Assembly: GCA_050433985.1 (NCBI GenBank)
Contig: JBNPWE010000009.1
Span: 62,001-126,000 of the forward strand
Length of the DNA stretch: 64,000 bases
Direction: 5' to 3'
Source of the DNA: JACIYW01 sp014359745
Lineage (GTDB): Bacteria > Pseudomonadota > Alphaproteobacteria > Rhodobacterales > Rhodobacteraceae
The number at the start of each line of letters is the position of its first letter. The stretch's first letter is position 1. Made by a program: the position numbers and the translations under genes. A model generated the notes under the pieces. The model was given only the letters and a program-made list of their open reading frames with translations, did no database searches and was not told where the DNA came from. This document shows positions 9,141 through 17,899 of the stretch, piece by piece.

Positions 9141-9902
9141 ATGCGCGATTTCTACGGGACCACGTTGCAAGGCCCGCTGATGCTGGGCACGGCGCAATAT
9201 CCGTCGCCCGAAATCCTCGCGCGCGCCTTTCGTGCCTCGGGCGCCGGGGTGGCCACGGTATCCTTGCGGCGCGAGGCGGGCGCGGGCAATGATTTCTGGG
9301 CGCTGATCCGTGAACTTGGCGTGCCGGTTCTGCCCAACACCGCCGGTTGTTATACTGCGCGCGAGGCGATCACCACCGCCCATATGGCCCGCGAGGTGTT
9401 CGATACCGACTGGATCAAGCTGGAGGTGATCGGCCATGCCGACACGTTGCAACCCGATCCTTTCGGCCTGCTGGATGCCGCGCGCGAACTGTGCGCCGAG
9501 GGGTTCAAGGTGTTCCCCTATACCACCGAGGATCTGGTGCTGGGCGAAAAGCTGGTAGAGGCCGGGTGCCGGGTGCTGATGCCCTGGGGCGCGCCGATCG
9601 GGTCGGGGTTGGGGCTCAACAACCCCTTTGGCCTGCGCACCATGCGCGCGCATTTCCCCGATATCCCGCTGGTGGTGGATGCCGGCATCGGCCTGCCATC
9701 CCATGCGGCGGCGGCGCTGGAACTGGGCTATGACGCGGTGCTTCTGAACACCGCCGTGGCGCGCGCGGGCGATCCGGTGGCGATGGCCGAGGCGTTCGGC
9801 CTGGCCGTGCGGGCCGGGGCGCTGGCCCATGCCGCCGACCCGATGGAACCGCGCGACATGGCCGCGCCATCCACCCCGCTGATCGGGAAGGCCTGGCTAT
9901 GA
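9141..9902 (+). CDS. thiG: Thiazole synthase ThiG
   Basis: 253 residues, TIM barrel. It condenses DXP, dehydroglycine and ThiS thiocarboxylate into the thiazole phosphate. The Schiff-base lysine lies in DTDWIKLEVIGH; the C-terminal phosphate-binding strand is PLVVDAGIGLPSHAAAALE, followed by GYDAVLLNTAVARAGDPVAMA. The family's GTAQYPSPEILARAFRASGA block is at the N-terminus. The start ATG follows a G-rich site in the 3-nt gap after thiS. It overlaps thiE by 4 bp. Confidence 0.97.
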   Translation: MRDFYGTTLQGPLMLGTAQYPSPEILARAFRASGAGVATVSLRREAGAGNDFWALIRELGVPVLPNTAGCYTAREAITTAHMAREVFDTDWIKLEVIGHADTLQPDPFGLLDAARELCAEGFKVFPYTTEDLVLGEKLVEAGCRVLMPWGAPIGSGLGLNNPFGLRTMRAHFPDIPLVVDAGIGLPSHAAAALELGYDAVLLNTAVARAGDPVAMAEAFGLAVRAGALAHAADPMEPRDMAAPSTPLIGKAWL

Positions 9903-10495
9903 CATTGCCGCGTTTCTACCCGATTTTCGATAATGCCGACTGGCTGGAACGGATGCTGCCCCTTGGCGTGAAGCTGGCGCAATTGCGCGTCAAGGACCGC
10001 GCGGGGGATGACACAAGCGCCGAGATCCGGCGCGGCATCGCACTGGCCCGGCACCACGGTGCCGCGCTGGTGATCAACGATTACTGGCAGATCGCGATTG
10101 ATGAGGGGGCCGACTGGCTGCACCTGGGGCAGGAGGATCTGGAAACCGCCGATATCCCCGCCATCCGCCGTGCCGGGATCAGGCTGGGCATTTCCACCCA
10201 TGATCACGCGGAACTTGACCGCGCGCTGGCGCTGGCGCCCGATTATGTGGCGCTGGGCCCGATCTATCCGACCCGGCTGAAACAGATGGCGTTCGGCCCG
10301 CAGGGGCTGGCGCGCATCACCGAATGGAAGGCGCTGGTCGGCGGTATTCCCCTGTGCGCCATCGGCGGCATGACGGTGGAACGGGCGCCGGGCGCTTTCG
10401 CCGCCGGGGCCGATATCGTGTCGGTCGTGACCGATATCACCCTGAACCCCGCGCCCGAGGATCGCTTGCGGCAATGGCTGGGGGCCTGCGGATGA
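9899..10495 (+). CDS. thiE: Thiamine phosphate synthase ThiE
   Basis: 198 residues, slightly short but within family range. It joins HMP-PP and thiazole phosphate to thiamine phosphate. Visible blocks are VKLAQLRVKDRAGDD, ALVINDYWQIA, GADWLHLGQEDL, LGPIYPTRLK and the phosphate-binding IGGMTVERAPGAFAAGADIVSVV. ThiE commonly has R/N at pyrophosphate contacts, and these are present in the LRVK and VINDYW segments. It has 4-bp overlaps on both sides. Confidence 0.95.
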   Translation: MTLPRFYPIFDNADWLERMLPLGVKLAQLRVKDRAGDDTSAEIRRGIALARHHGAALVINDYWQIAIDEGADWLHLGQEDLETADIPAIRRAGIRLGISTHDHAELDRALALAPDYVALGPIYPTRLKQMAFGPQGLARITEWKALVGGIPLCAIGGMTVERAPGAFAAGADIVSVVTDITLNPAPEDRLRQWLGACG

Positions 10496-11472
10496 CCCGC
10501 TACGCCCGCCAGATCGCCCTGCCAGAGGTCGGCACCGCCGGGCAGGCGCGTATTTCGGCGGCAAAGGTGCTGGTGGTGGGGGCGGGCGGCCTTGCCGTGC
10601 CTGCGCTGCAATATCTGGTGGGCGCGGGTGTGGGGCGGATCACGCTGGTGGACCCTGACCGCGTGTCGCTGAGCAATCTGCACCGCCAGCCGATCTATGG
10701 CATGAATGATATCGGCCAGCCCAAGGCCCGCGTTGCCGCCCGCGCCATGGCCGCCCTGAACCCCGAGGTGGTGGTGGTGCCGCATCTGCAATGGCTTGAT
10801 CCCGCCACCGCGCCGGGGTTGCTGGACGGTTGCGATATCGCGCTCGATTGCGCCGACAGTTTCGCGGCCAGCTATGCGCTGTCGGATGCCTGCCACGGGC
10901 TGGGTGTCCCGCTGATATCGGCGTCGGCGCTGGGGCTGTCGGGCTATGCGGGCGGGTTTTGCGGCCCCGCGCCCAGCCTGCGCGCGGTGTTTCCCGAACT
11001 GCCCGACCGTGCGCCAACCTGCGACACTGCGGGCGTTCTGGGGCCGCTGGTGGGCATGATCGGCGCGCTTCAGGCGCAAATGGCGCTGGCGGTTCTGCTG
11101 GGGCAGGCGCCATCGCCGCTTGGTCAGTTGCTGACGGTGGATGCCGCAAACTGGCGCATGGGCGGCTTTCGCTTTGACGGGGCGCCCGAACCCTGCGACG
11201 CGCTGCCGTTCGTCGCGCAAAGCCAGATCACCCCCGACGATCTGGCGATTGAATTGCGCGGGTTGGCCGAGGCACCGGTGCCCGCCACCCCCCACGCGCG
11301 CCGCCTGACCGCCGAACAGGTCGCCACCCTGTCGCCGGCCCCAAAACAGCGCGTGGTGTTCTGCTGCGCCACCGGTCTGCGCGCCTGGCGCGCGGGCCGC
11401 GCCCTGCAATCGCGTTGGCCGGGGCGCATCGCCCTTGCCGCAATTCCCCCGAAGATGGAGACCGACGCATGA
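10492..11472 (+). CDS. thiF: ThiF/MoeB-type adenylyltransferase with rhodanese-like tail
   Basis: 326 residues. It activates the ThiS C-terminus as an acyl-adenylate. The nucleotide-binding site is VVGAGGLAVPALQYL; the arginine/asparagine patch is SNLHRQPIYGMNDIGQPKA; the catalytic cysteine is in APTCDTAGVLGP. The zinc-binding CxxC pairs of typical MoeB/ThiF are not seen; only FCGPAP and EPCDAL remain. The last ~50 residues look like the end of a rhodanese domain, with cysteines in VVFCCATGLRAWRAG, so sulfur transfer may be partly built in. The start is ATG 10492, overlapping thiE by 4 bp; upstream extensions are artefacts. Confidence 0.88.
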   Translation: MTRYARQIALPEVGTAGQARISAAKVLVVGAGGLAVPALQYLVGAGVGRITLVDPDRVSLSNLHRQPIYGMNDIGQPKARVAARAMAALNPEVVVVPHLQWLDPATAPGLLDGCDIALDCADSFAASYALSDACHGLGVPLISASALGLSGYAGGFCGPAPSLRAVFPELPDRAPTCDTAGVLGPLVGMIGALQAQMALAVLLGQAPSPLGQLLTVDAANWRMGGFRFDGAPEPCDALPFVAQSQITPDDLAIELRGLAEAPVPATPHARRLTAEQVATLSPAPKQRVVFCCATGLRAWRAGRALQSRWPGRIALAAIPPKMETDA

Positions 11473-12458
11473 ACTTCCTGCCCGGCCTTGCCCTGGCCGC
11501 CCTTGTTGCGACCAGCGCCGTGGCCCAGACCCCAGATCAACCTGAAAACCCCGACCAACCCGAAAAGCTGACGGTGATGCTGGATTGGTTCGTCAATCCC
11601 GATCACGGTCCTTTGGTGATTGCGCAGGAACTTGGCTATTTCGCCGATGCGGGGCTGGATGTTGAACTGATCGCCCCCGCCGACCCGAACGCACCGCCGC
11701 GCATGGCGGCGGCGGGACGGGTTGACATTGCGGTCACCTATCAGCCCGAACTGCACCTGAACCTGCACGCCGGTCTGCCGCTGGTGCGGGTGGGCACGCT
11801 GATTGCCACGCCGCTGACCTGCCTGGTGGTGCGCGGCGATGGCCCGGTGCAGACCATGCGCGATCTTGAGGGGCGGCGCGTGGGCTTTGCCGTGGCGGGC
11901 ATGCAAGAGGCGTTGTTGACCGCGATGCTGGCCCATAACGGGCTGGCGCCCGACGCGGTGGAACGGATCAATATCGGCTGGTCGATCTCTCCCGCGCTGA
12001 TGTCGGGGCAGGTGGATGCGGTGATCGGTGCCTATCGCAATTTTGAACTGAATCAGATGCGGCTGGAAGGCATCGAAGGGCGGTGTTTCTACCCCGAGGA
12101 AGAGGGCGTGCCTGCCTATGACGAGCTGATTTATGTTGCCAACCCGGAAACAATGGCCAACGAAAAGATCGCGCGTTTCCTGAAAGCCACCGAAAAGGCG
12201 GTGCAATACATCCTTAACCACCCCAAGGACGCGTGGGAAATATTTGCCGGCACCTCGGCGGAACTGCGCACTGACTTGAACGAACTGGCCTGGGGCGACA
12301 CCTATCCGCGTTTCGCCACCCGACCGGCGGCCATGGATGCGGGCCGCTATGCCACGTTCGAGGCGTTTCTGCTGAACGGGGGCCTTTATGCCGACGGATC
12401 GGCCAAGGCGCTGGCGGTGGGGCAGATCGCGGTCGATGTGACACGGGAAGCGGACTGA
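11469..12458 (+). CDS. thiY: ThiY, ABC-type pyrimidine (FAMP/HMP) binding protein
   Basis: 329 residues, NMT1/THI5-like periplasmic protein. A signal peptide ends near ATSAVAQT. The family opening LTVMLDWFVNPDHGPLVIA is followed by GYFADAGLDVELIAP. ThiY homologues bind N-formyl-4-amino-5-aminomethyl-2-methylpyrimidine or HMP for import by ThiX/ThiZ. A Gln/Pro/Asn-rich stretch (TPDQPENPDQPEKL) after the signal peptide looks like a small internal duplication. The start is ATG 11469 (overlapping thiF by 4 bp), which gives a proper signal peptide. Confidence 0.9.
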   Translation: MNFLPGLALAALVATSAVAQTPDQPENPDQPEKLTVMLDWFVNPDHGPLVIAQELGYFADAGLDVELIAPADPNAPPRMAAAGRVDIAVTYQPELHLNLHAGLPLVRVGTLIATPLTCLVVRGDGPVQTMRDLEGRRVGFAVAGMQEALLTAMLAHNGLAPDAVERINIGWSISPALMSGQVDAVIGAYRNFELNQMRLEGIEGRCFYPEEEGVPAYDELIYVANPETMANEKIARFLKATEKAVQYILNHPKDAWEIFAGTSAELRTDLNELAWGDTYPRFATRPAAMDAGRYATFEAFLLNGGLYADGSAKALAVGQIAVDVTREAD

Positions 12459-13138
12459 TGGCGCCACAGCCTGAATACGGCCGCGCCTTTGCGCTGTGGC
12501 GCGGTGATGCCGCGCCGGAGTGGCGCGACTATACCCATCACGCCTTTGTCGAAGGGCTGCGCAGCGGCGCCCTGCCGCAATCGGCCTTCCTGCATTACCT
12601 GCGGCAGGATTATGTTTTCCTGATCCATTTCGCGCGCGCCTGGGCGCTGGCGGCGGCCAAGGCCGAGACGCTGGGGGAATTGCAGGCCGCGTCCGCCACG
12701 GTGCAGGCGCTGGCCAATGTCGAAATGCCGCTGCATGTGCGTATCTGCGCGCGCCACGGCATCAAAGCCGCCGATCTGGAAGCGACGGTGGAGGCACCGG
12801 AAAACCTTGCCTATACCCGCTATGTGCTCGAATCAGGCTATTCCGGGGATTTTCTGGATCTGATGGCGGCGCTGGCGCCCTGCGTTCTGGGCTATGGAGA
12901 GATCGGCGCGCGGCTGGCGGGGGTCGATACGCCCTATGCCGACTGGATCGAGACCTATGCGGGCGACGACTATCAGGGGGTGTGCCGCGATGTCGGCGGG
13001 CTGATCGACACGGCACTTGACCGGCGCTATGGGTCGCAATGGCACCTTCTGCCGCGCTGGCGGGGGCTGTGCGCACGTTTCCGCACCGCCACCCGGCTGG
13101 AGGTGGGATTCTGGGATATGGGTTTGCGCGGGGCATGA
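12458..13138 (+). CDS. tenA: Thiaminase II / aminopyrimidine aminohydrolase TenA
   Basis: 226 residues, all-helical TenA fold. It hydrolyses amino-HMP, a thiamine breakdown product, to HMP. The catalytic cysteine is in ALAPCVLGYGEIG and the late glutamate in TRLEVGFWDMG; LRQDYVFLIHFARAWALA forms part of the pocket. It sits between thiY and thiZ, which supports a salvage role with the pyrimidine importer. TGATG overlap with thiY; ATGA overlap with thiZ. Confidence 0.95.
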   Translation: MAPQPEYGRAFALWRGDAAPEWRDYTHHAFVEGLRSGALPQSAFLHYLRQDYVFLIHFARAWALAAAKAETLGELQAASATVQALANVEMPLHVRICARHGIKAADLEATVEAPENLAYTRYVLESGYSGDFLDLMAALAPCVLGYGEIGARLAGVDTPYADWIETYAGDDYQGVCRDVGGLIDTALDRRYGSQWHLLPRWRGLCARFRTATRLEVGFWDMGLRGA

Positions 13139-13863
13139 ACGCAGACCGTGACGCGATCACGCTTGAAGGCAGCGCGCAGGTCGCGGGCATGCCCCTGTTC
13201 GGCCCGCTGCGCCTGGCCCTGCAACCGGGGCGGTGGACGGCGATCCTGGGCCGGTCGGGCGCGGGAAAGTCGACCCTGTTGCGCCTGATCGCGGGATTGC
13301 CGACCGGGGCCGATTTTGCCGGGCGCGTCAGTGCCACCGATGGCGGGCCGGTTGCCCCGCGCGTGGCCTATATGGCGCAAGACGACGCGCTGCTGCCCTG
13401 GGCCGATGTGCTGGGCAATGTCATCCTGGGCGCGCGGCTGCGTGGGCAGGCCCCCGACCGGGCGGCGGCGCGGGCGCTGATCGCGCGGGTTGGGCTGGCG
13501 GATCACATCGCCAAGCGCCCGCATGCGCTTTCGGGCGGGCAGCGGCAGCGCGTGGCGCTGGCGCGGGTGCTGGCGGAAAACCGCCCCGTCGTGCTGCTGG
13601 ATGAACCGTTTTCGGCGCTTGATGCCGCGACGCGCGCCGAAATGCAGGATCTGGCGGCCGAGGTTCTGCGCGGCCGCGCGGTTCTTCTGGTCACCCATGA
13701 CCCGCTGGAGGCGGTGCGCCTGGCCGACCGGGCGTTCCTGATGCACGACGGACGGCTTGATCCGCTGATCCTGCCGCAGGCCGCGCCGCCGCGCCCGCAT
13801 GGCGCCCCCGCAACCCTGACGGCGCTGGCAGAGGTGTTCAGCCGCATGCAGGCCCCCGCATGA
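13135..13863 (+). CDS. thiZ: ThiZ, ATPase of the pyrimidine ABC importer
   Basis: 242 residues, SsuB/TauB-like ABC ATPase. Walker A is GRSGAGKSTLLRLIAG, the Q-loop region MAQDDALLPW, the signature LSGGQRQRVALARVLAE and Walker B VVLLDEPFSALD, followed by the switch histidine in LLVTHDPLEA. Start ATG 13135 overlaps tenA; longer forms begin inside tenA and are rejected. Partner of thiX and thiY. Confidence 0.93.
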   Translation: MNADRDAITLEGSAQVAGMPLFGPLRLALQPGRWTAILGRSGAGKSTLLRLIAGLPTGADFAGRVSATDGGPVAPRVAYMAQDDALLPWADVLGNVILGARLRGQAPDRAAARALIARVGLADHIAKRPHALSGGQRQRVALARVLAENRPVVLLDEPFSALDAATRAEMQDLAAEVLRGRAVLLVTHDPLEAVRLADRAFLMHDGRLDPLILPQAAPPRPHGAPATLTALAEVFSRMQAPA

Positions 13864-14609
13864 GGCCGGGGCAGGCCCCAATTCTGGCCCCAATTCTGGT
13901 GGCGGTTTTCATCGTCGCCGTCTGGCAGGGGGTGGTCTGGGCCACGGGCGTTGCGCATTTCATCCTGCCCGGCCCTCTGCGGGTGGCGCAAAGCCTGTGG
14001 GAAAACCGGCTTTTGATCGGCATCAACGCCGGGCGGACATTTGCCAATATCGGTATCGGCCTGACGCTGGGCGCGGCGCTTGGGGTGCTGACGGCGATCA
14101 ATCTGGCGCTGTCGCCCATGGCGCGGCTGCTGATGCGGCCCTTTCTGGTTTTCGCACAGGCAATTCCAGTGTTCGCGCTTGCGCCGATTCTGACGCTTTG
14201 GCTGGGCTTTGGTCCGGCGTCAAAGATCGTGATGGTGGTGCTGGTGATCTATTTCCCCATCGCGTCGACCTTTTTCGACGCGCTGATGCGCCTGCCCCCC
14301 GCGATGGCCGATCTGGCGCGCAACATGCAGGCCCGCCCGCTGCGCGAACTGATATGGCTGCGCCTGCCCCACGCGCTGCCCGCGCTGGGATCGGGGCTGC
14401 GGCTGGGGGCCGTTTATGCGCCGTTCGGGGCGGTGATCGGCGAATGGGTGGGGGCGTCAAACGGGCTGGGGCATATGATGCTGATGGCGAACGGGCGCGC
14501 GCAGACCGATCTGATGTTTGCCGCGCTGGTGGTGCTGGCGGCCTTTACGGTTGTGTTGTTCTTCGCGGCCGATCTGGCCGCCGGGTGGCTGGCGCGGCGG
14601 TTCGGATGA
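13860..14609 (+). CDS. thiX: ThiX, permease of the pyrimidine ABC importer
   Basis: 249 residues, BPD_transp_1 family with about six membrane helices. The EAA-type coupling loop lies around LARNMQARPLRELIWLRLPHALPALGSGLR, the contact site for ThiZ. Last gene of the riboswitch operon, overlapping thiZ by 4 bp. Afterwards 178 bases without a gene precede the next transporter, including a short inverted repeat (TAACGG, 14702-14707; CCGTTA, 14714-14719), so the operon probably ends here. Confidence 0.92.
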   Translation: MRPGQAPILAPILVAVFIVAVWQGVVWATGVAHFILPGPLRVAQSLWENRLLIGINAGRTFANIGIGLTLGAALGVLTAINLALSPMARLLMRPFLVFAQAIPVFALAPILTLWLGFGPASKIVMVVLVIYFPIASTFFDALMRLPPAMADLARNMQARPLRELIWLRLPHALPALGSGLRLGAVYAPFGAVIGEWVGASNGLGHMMLMANGRAQTDLMFAALVVLAAFTVVLFFAADLAAGWLARRFG

Positions 14610-14787
14610 TCGCGGCACATGACCGCAACGGGCCATTGGCCAATCCATTTCAGGCGTCAAACATCAATCAAGGTCACCCCTCGGGCGGATTCCGATGGAA
14701 ATAACGGCGCGCCCCGTTACTAATGCGCAAGAAGACGGAACGAAATCATGGGAAGGCCGCACAACCGGCCACAACAGGGGAATAGAG

Positions 14788-15957
14788 ATGTTGCCAAAAT
14801 CGAAATCATTTGCGGTGTTCGCGGCGGCGGCCATCGTTGGCGTCACACCGGTACTGGCACAGGATCAACTTGATATCGGGCTGGTGTTTACCCTTTCGGG
14901 CCCTGCGGCGGCGCTGGGGGAACAGGGGCGCAACGGTTTCATGCTGGCCGTGGAACAGAACGGCGGGCTTGGCGGGGTCAAGACCGACGTTACCGTGGTG
15001 GATGACGAACTGAAGCCCGACGTGGCCGCCGCCCGCACCCGCGAACTGGTAGAGCGCGGCAATGTCGATTTCGTTGTCGGGCCGATCTTTTCCAACATCC
15101 TTCAGGCAATCTTCAACCCGGTTATCGATGCGGGCAAGATCCTGATCAGCCCGAATGCCGGCATCTCGACCTTTGCAGGCAAGGAATGCAATCCGAACCT
15201 TTTCGTCACCTCCTATCAGAACGATCAGTCACACGAGGTTCTGGGCGCCTATGCCGAGCGCGAGAAATTCAAATCCGTGTTCCTGATGGCCCCCAATTAT
15301 CAGGCGGGCCGCGATTCGCTGGCCGGGTTCAAGCGCCATTATTCCGGCACCGTGGTGAACGAGGTCTATACCCCGCTTGGCCAGCTTGATTTTTCGGCCG
15401 AACTGGCACAGATCGCCGCGCTTCAGCCCGAGGCGGTCTTTACCTTCATGCCCGGCGGCATGGGCGTCAATCTGGTCAAGCAATATGAACAGGCCGGGTT
15501 GAAGAACATCCCGTTCCTGTCGGCCTTTACCGTCGATGAAAGCACCCTGCCGGGGCAAAAGGATGCCGCGCTGGGCATGCTGTCGGGCGCCAACTGGGCC
15601 CCGGATTTCGATCTGCAAGCCTCGCGCGATTTCGCCACCGCCTATGAGGCGAAATACGGCGCCATCCCCGGCACCTATGCGATGCAGGCCTATGACGCGG
15701 CGATGCTGATCGATTCGGCGGTGCGCGCGGTGGGCGGCGATCTGTCGAACACTGACGCGCTGCGTGCCGCCCTTGAAAAGGCCGATTTCCAAAGCCTGCG
15801 GGTTGATTTCAAATTCGGCAACAACCACTATCCGATCCAGGATTTCTATCTGACCGGCGTGGTGAAACGCGAAGACGGCAAGTTCCACACCTCGATCAAG
15901 GAAAAGATCTTCGACGATTTTCAGGATGCCTACGCCAAAGACTGTGCGATGAAGTGA
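14788..15957 (+). CDS. Branched-chain amino acid-type ABC transporter substrate-binding protein
   Basis: 389 residues, Peripla_BP_6 (LivJ/LivK-like) family. A signal peptide ends around TPVLAQDQLDIGL. The mature protein opens with IGLVFTLSGPAAALGEQGRNG and has the family FVVGPIFSNILQA and GTYAMQAYDAAMLIDSA blocks. Start ATG 14788 gives the correct signal peptide; a 31-codon in-frame extension is not needed. It heads a five-gene importer set. Ligands of this family include amino acids, amides, urea and aromatic acids; the ligand is not predictable here. It has no riboswitch of its own. Confidence 0.88.
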   Translation: MLPKSKSFAVFAAAAIVGVTPVLAQDQLDIGLVFTLSGPAAALGEQGRNGFMLAVEQNGGLGGVKTDVTVVDDELKPDVAAARTRELVERGNVDFVVGPIFSNILQAIFNPVIDAGKILISPNAGISTFAGKECNPNLFVTSYQNDQSHEVLGAYAEREKFKSVFLMAPNYQAGRDSLAGFKRHYSGTVVNEVYTPLGQLDFSAELAQIAALQPEAVFTFMPGGMGVNLVKQYEQAGLKNIPFLSAFTVDESTLPGQKDAALGMLSGANWAPDFDLQASRDFATAYEAKYGAIPGTYAMQAYDAAMLIDSAVRAVGGDLSNTDALRAALEKADFQSLRVDFKFGNNHYPIQDFYLTGVVKREDGKFHTSIKEKIFDDFQDAYAKDCAMK

Positions 15958-16004
15958 TCGGTGAAGTGATCGACCGCAATCGCTGACACGGGCAAGGTTT
16001 CCCC

Positions 16005-16925
16005 ATGATCAATCTGTTCATCCTTCAGGTGTTGAACGGCTTTCAGCTTGGCATCCTGCTGTTTCTGGTGGCTGCCGGGCTGACGCTGATCTTCGGCATC
16101 ATGGATTTCATCAACATCGCCCATGGGATGCTTTACATGGTGGGGGCCTATCTGCTGGCCACCTTTGCCGGGCTGACCGGCAGCTTCTGGTTCGGGCTGC
16201 TGATCGCCATGCCGGTGGCGATCCTGTTCGGCCTGTTGCTGGAGTTCCTGATATTCCGCCGCCTTTATGACCGATCGCATCTGGACCAGGTGCTGGCCAC
16301 ATTCGGCCTGACGATGATTCTCAGCGAGGGCGTGCAGGCGATATGGGGATCGGCGCCGCTTAGCGTGCAGATGCCCGCGATCCTGTCGGGATCGGTTCGG
16401 CTGTTGGGGATCATTCAATACCCGGTTTACCGCATCGCCGTTCTGGTGGTGGGGCTTTTGGTGGCCCTGGGTCTTTATCTGCTGATCAGCCGCACCCGGA
16501 TGGGGATGCTGCTGCGGGCGGGCGCGTCGAACCGGCCGATGGTGTCGGCGCTGGGGGTGAACGTGGGGCGGTTGTTCACGCTGGTCTTTGCCTTTGGGGC
16601 GATGCTGGCGGGTTTTGCGGGCGCGCTTGTCGCGCCGGTGCTGTCGGTCGATCCGGGAATGGGGGAAAGCGTGCTGATCCTGACCTTCGTGGTGATCGTG
16701 ATCGGTGGCATCGGATCGGTCAAGGGGGCGTTTATCGCCGCGATCCTTGTCGGGCTGGTCGATACGCTGGGCCGCACCTTCGGGCCGATCTGGTTGCAGA
16801 TGGTGATGGACCCATCGGCCGCATCGCAGACCGGGCGCACGCTGGCGCCGATGCTGGTCTATATCCTGATGGCCGTGGTGCTCAGCATCCGCCCTTCGGG
16901 CCTGTTCGGCAGGAGGATATCGTGA
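16005..16925 (+). CDS. livH: Branched-chain amino acid-type ABC permease, LivH family
   Basis: 306 residues, about eight membrane helices. LivH signatures are GLTLIFGIMDFINIAHGMLYMVGAY-like sequence near the N-terminus and the late glycine-rich VIVIGGIGSVKGAFIAAILVG segment. It forms the inner-membrane channel with the following LivM-type protein. It starts 47 bases after the binding protein and overlaps livM by 4 bp. The symbol denotes the family, not a proven substrate. Confidence 0.92.
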   Translation: MINLFILQVLNGFQLGILLFLVAAGLTLIFGIMDFINIAHGMLYMVGAYLLATFAGLTGSFWFGLLIAMPVAILFGLLLEFLIFRRLYDRSHLDQVLATFGLTMILSEGVQAIWGSAPLSVQMPAILSGSVRLLGIIQYPVYRIAVLVVGLLVALGLYLLISRTRMGMLLRAGASNRPMVSALGVNVGRLFTLVFAFGAMLAGFAGALVAPVLSVDPGMGESVLILTFVVIVIGGIGSVKGAFIAAILVGLVDTLGRTFGPIWLQMVMDPSAASQTGRTLAPMLVYILMAVVLSIRPSGLFGRRIS

Positions 16926-17899
16926 CAGGCGCCACCCCAACCGCCGCCCGATCCGCCATCGCCCCGCGCACCATCATCGCGGCGATGTTCTTCGGCACGA
17001 TGGGGCTGCTGCCGATCGCGGTCACGGCGCTGGGCGATCCGTTTCTGGTGGTGGTGCTGACCCGGATGATCATCCTGGCCCTTGCGGCGCTGTCGCTTGA
17101 CCTGATCCTGGGGCATGGGGCGCTGGTGTCCTTCGGGCATGCGGCCTTTGTGGGGATCGGCGCCTATGCGGTGGTCATTCTGGCGCAGGCCGGGATTACC
17201 GATATCGCGGTGCAGGTGCTTGCGGCGATTGTGGTGGCGGCGGTGTTCGGGCTGATCACCGGGTTGATCGTGCTGCGCACGCGCGGGGTCTATTTCATCA
17301 TGATCACGCTGGCCTTCGGGCAGATGGCCTATTTCTTTTTCGTCTCGCTTTCGGCCTATGGCGGCGATGACGGGATATCCATGCGCGGCCGTTCAACCCT
17401 GTTCGGGCGGGACTGGCTGGAAAATGACATGGCGCTTTTCTATCTGGCGCTGGCGGTGCTGCTGGGCGGTTATGTGCTGGCGGCGGCCTTGGTCGGGTCA
17501 CGCTTTGGCCGGGTGATCAGCGGTACGCGGGAAAATCCGGTCCGGATGCAGGCCATGGGTTTTCGGCCGTTCGGCTATCAACTGCTGGCCTACGTCATCG
17601 CCGGGTGCATGGCGGCGGTGGCCGGGGTCTTGCTGGCCAATCAGACCGAATTCGTCTCGCCCGCCTTCATGTCGTGGCAACGGTCGGGGGAACTGATCGT
17701 GATGGTGGTTCTGGGCGGGCTTGGCACGTTGATCGGGCCGATATTCGGCGCGGTTGCGGTGCTGCTGCTGGAAGAGGTGCTGTCGCCCTTTTCCAGCCAC
17801 TGGCGCATCGGGCTGGGCGTGGTGCTGATCCTTGTGGTCTTTGCTTCGCCCGGCGGCCTGGCGGGGATGTTGCGGCGCCTGACGGGGCGGGGCGCATGA
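16922..17899 (+). CDS. livM: Branched-chain amino acid-type ABC permease, LivM family
   Basis: 325 residues with many hydrophobic helices. The family core LDLILGHGALVSFGHAAFVG is present, followed by TRGVYFIMITLAFGQM and the late VLGGLGTLIGPIFGAVAVLL. GTG start in a 4-bp overlap with livH. It pairs with LivH and docks the LivG/LivF ATPases. Its 3' end overlaps livG by 4 bp. Confidence 0.92.
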   Translation: MTGATPTAARSAIAPRTIIAAMFFGTMGLLPIAVTALGDPFLVVVLTRMIILALAALSLDLILGHGALVSFGHAAFVGIGAYAVVILAQAGITDIAVQVLAAIVVAAVFGLITGLIVLRTRGVYFIMITLAFGQMAYFFFVSLSAYGGDDGISMRGRSTLFGRDWLENDMALFYLALAVLLGGYVLAAALVGSRFGRVISGTRENPVRMQAMGFRPFGYQLLAYVIAGCMAAVAGVLLANQTEFVSPAFMSWQRSGELIVMVVLGGLGTLIGPIFGAVAVLLLEEVLSPFSSHWRIGLGVVLILVVFASPGGLAGMLRRLTGRGA

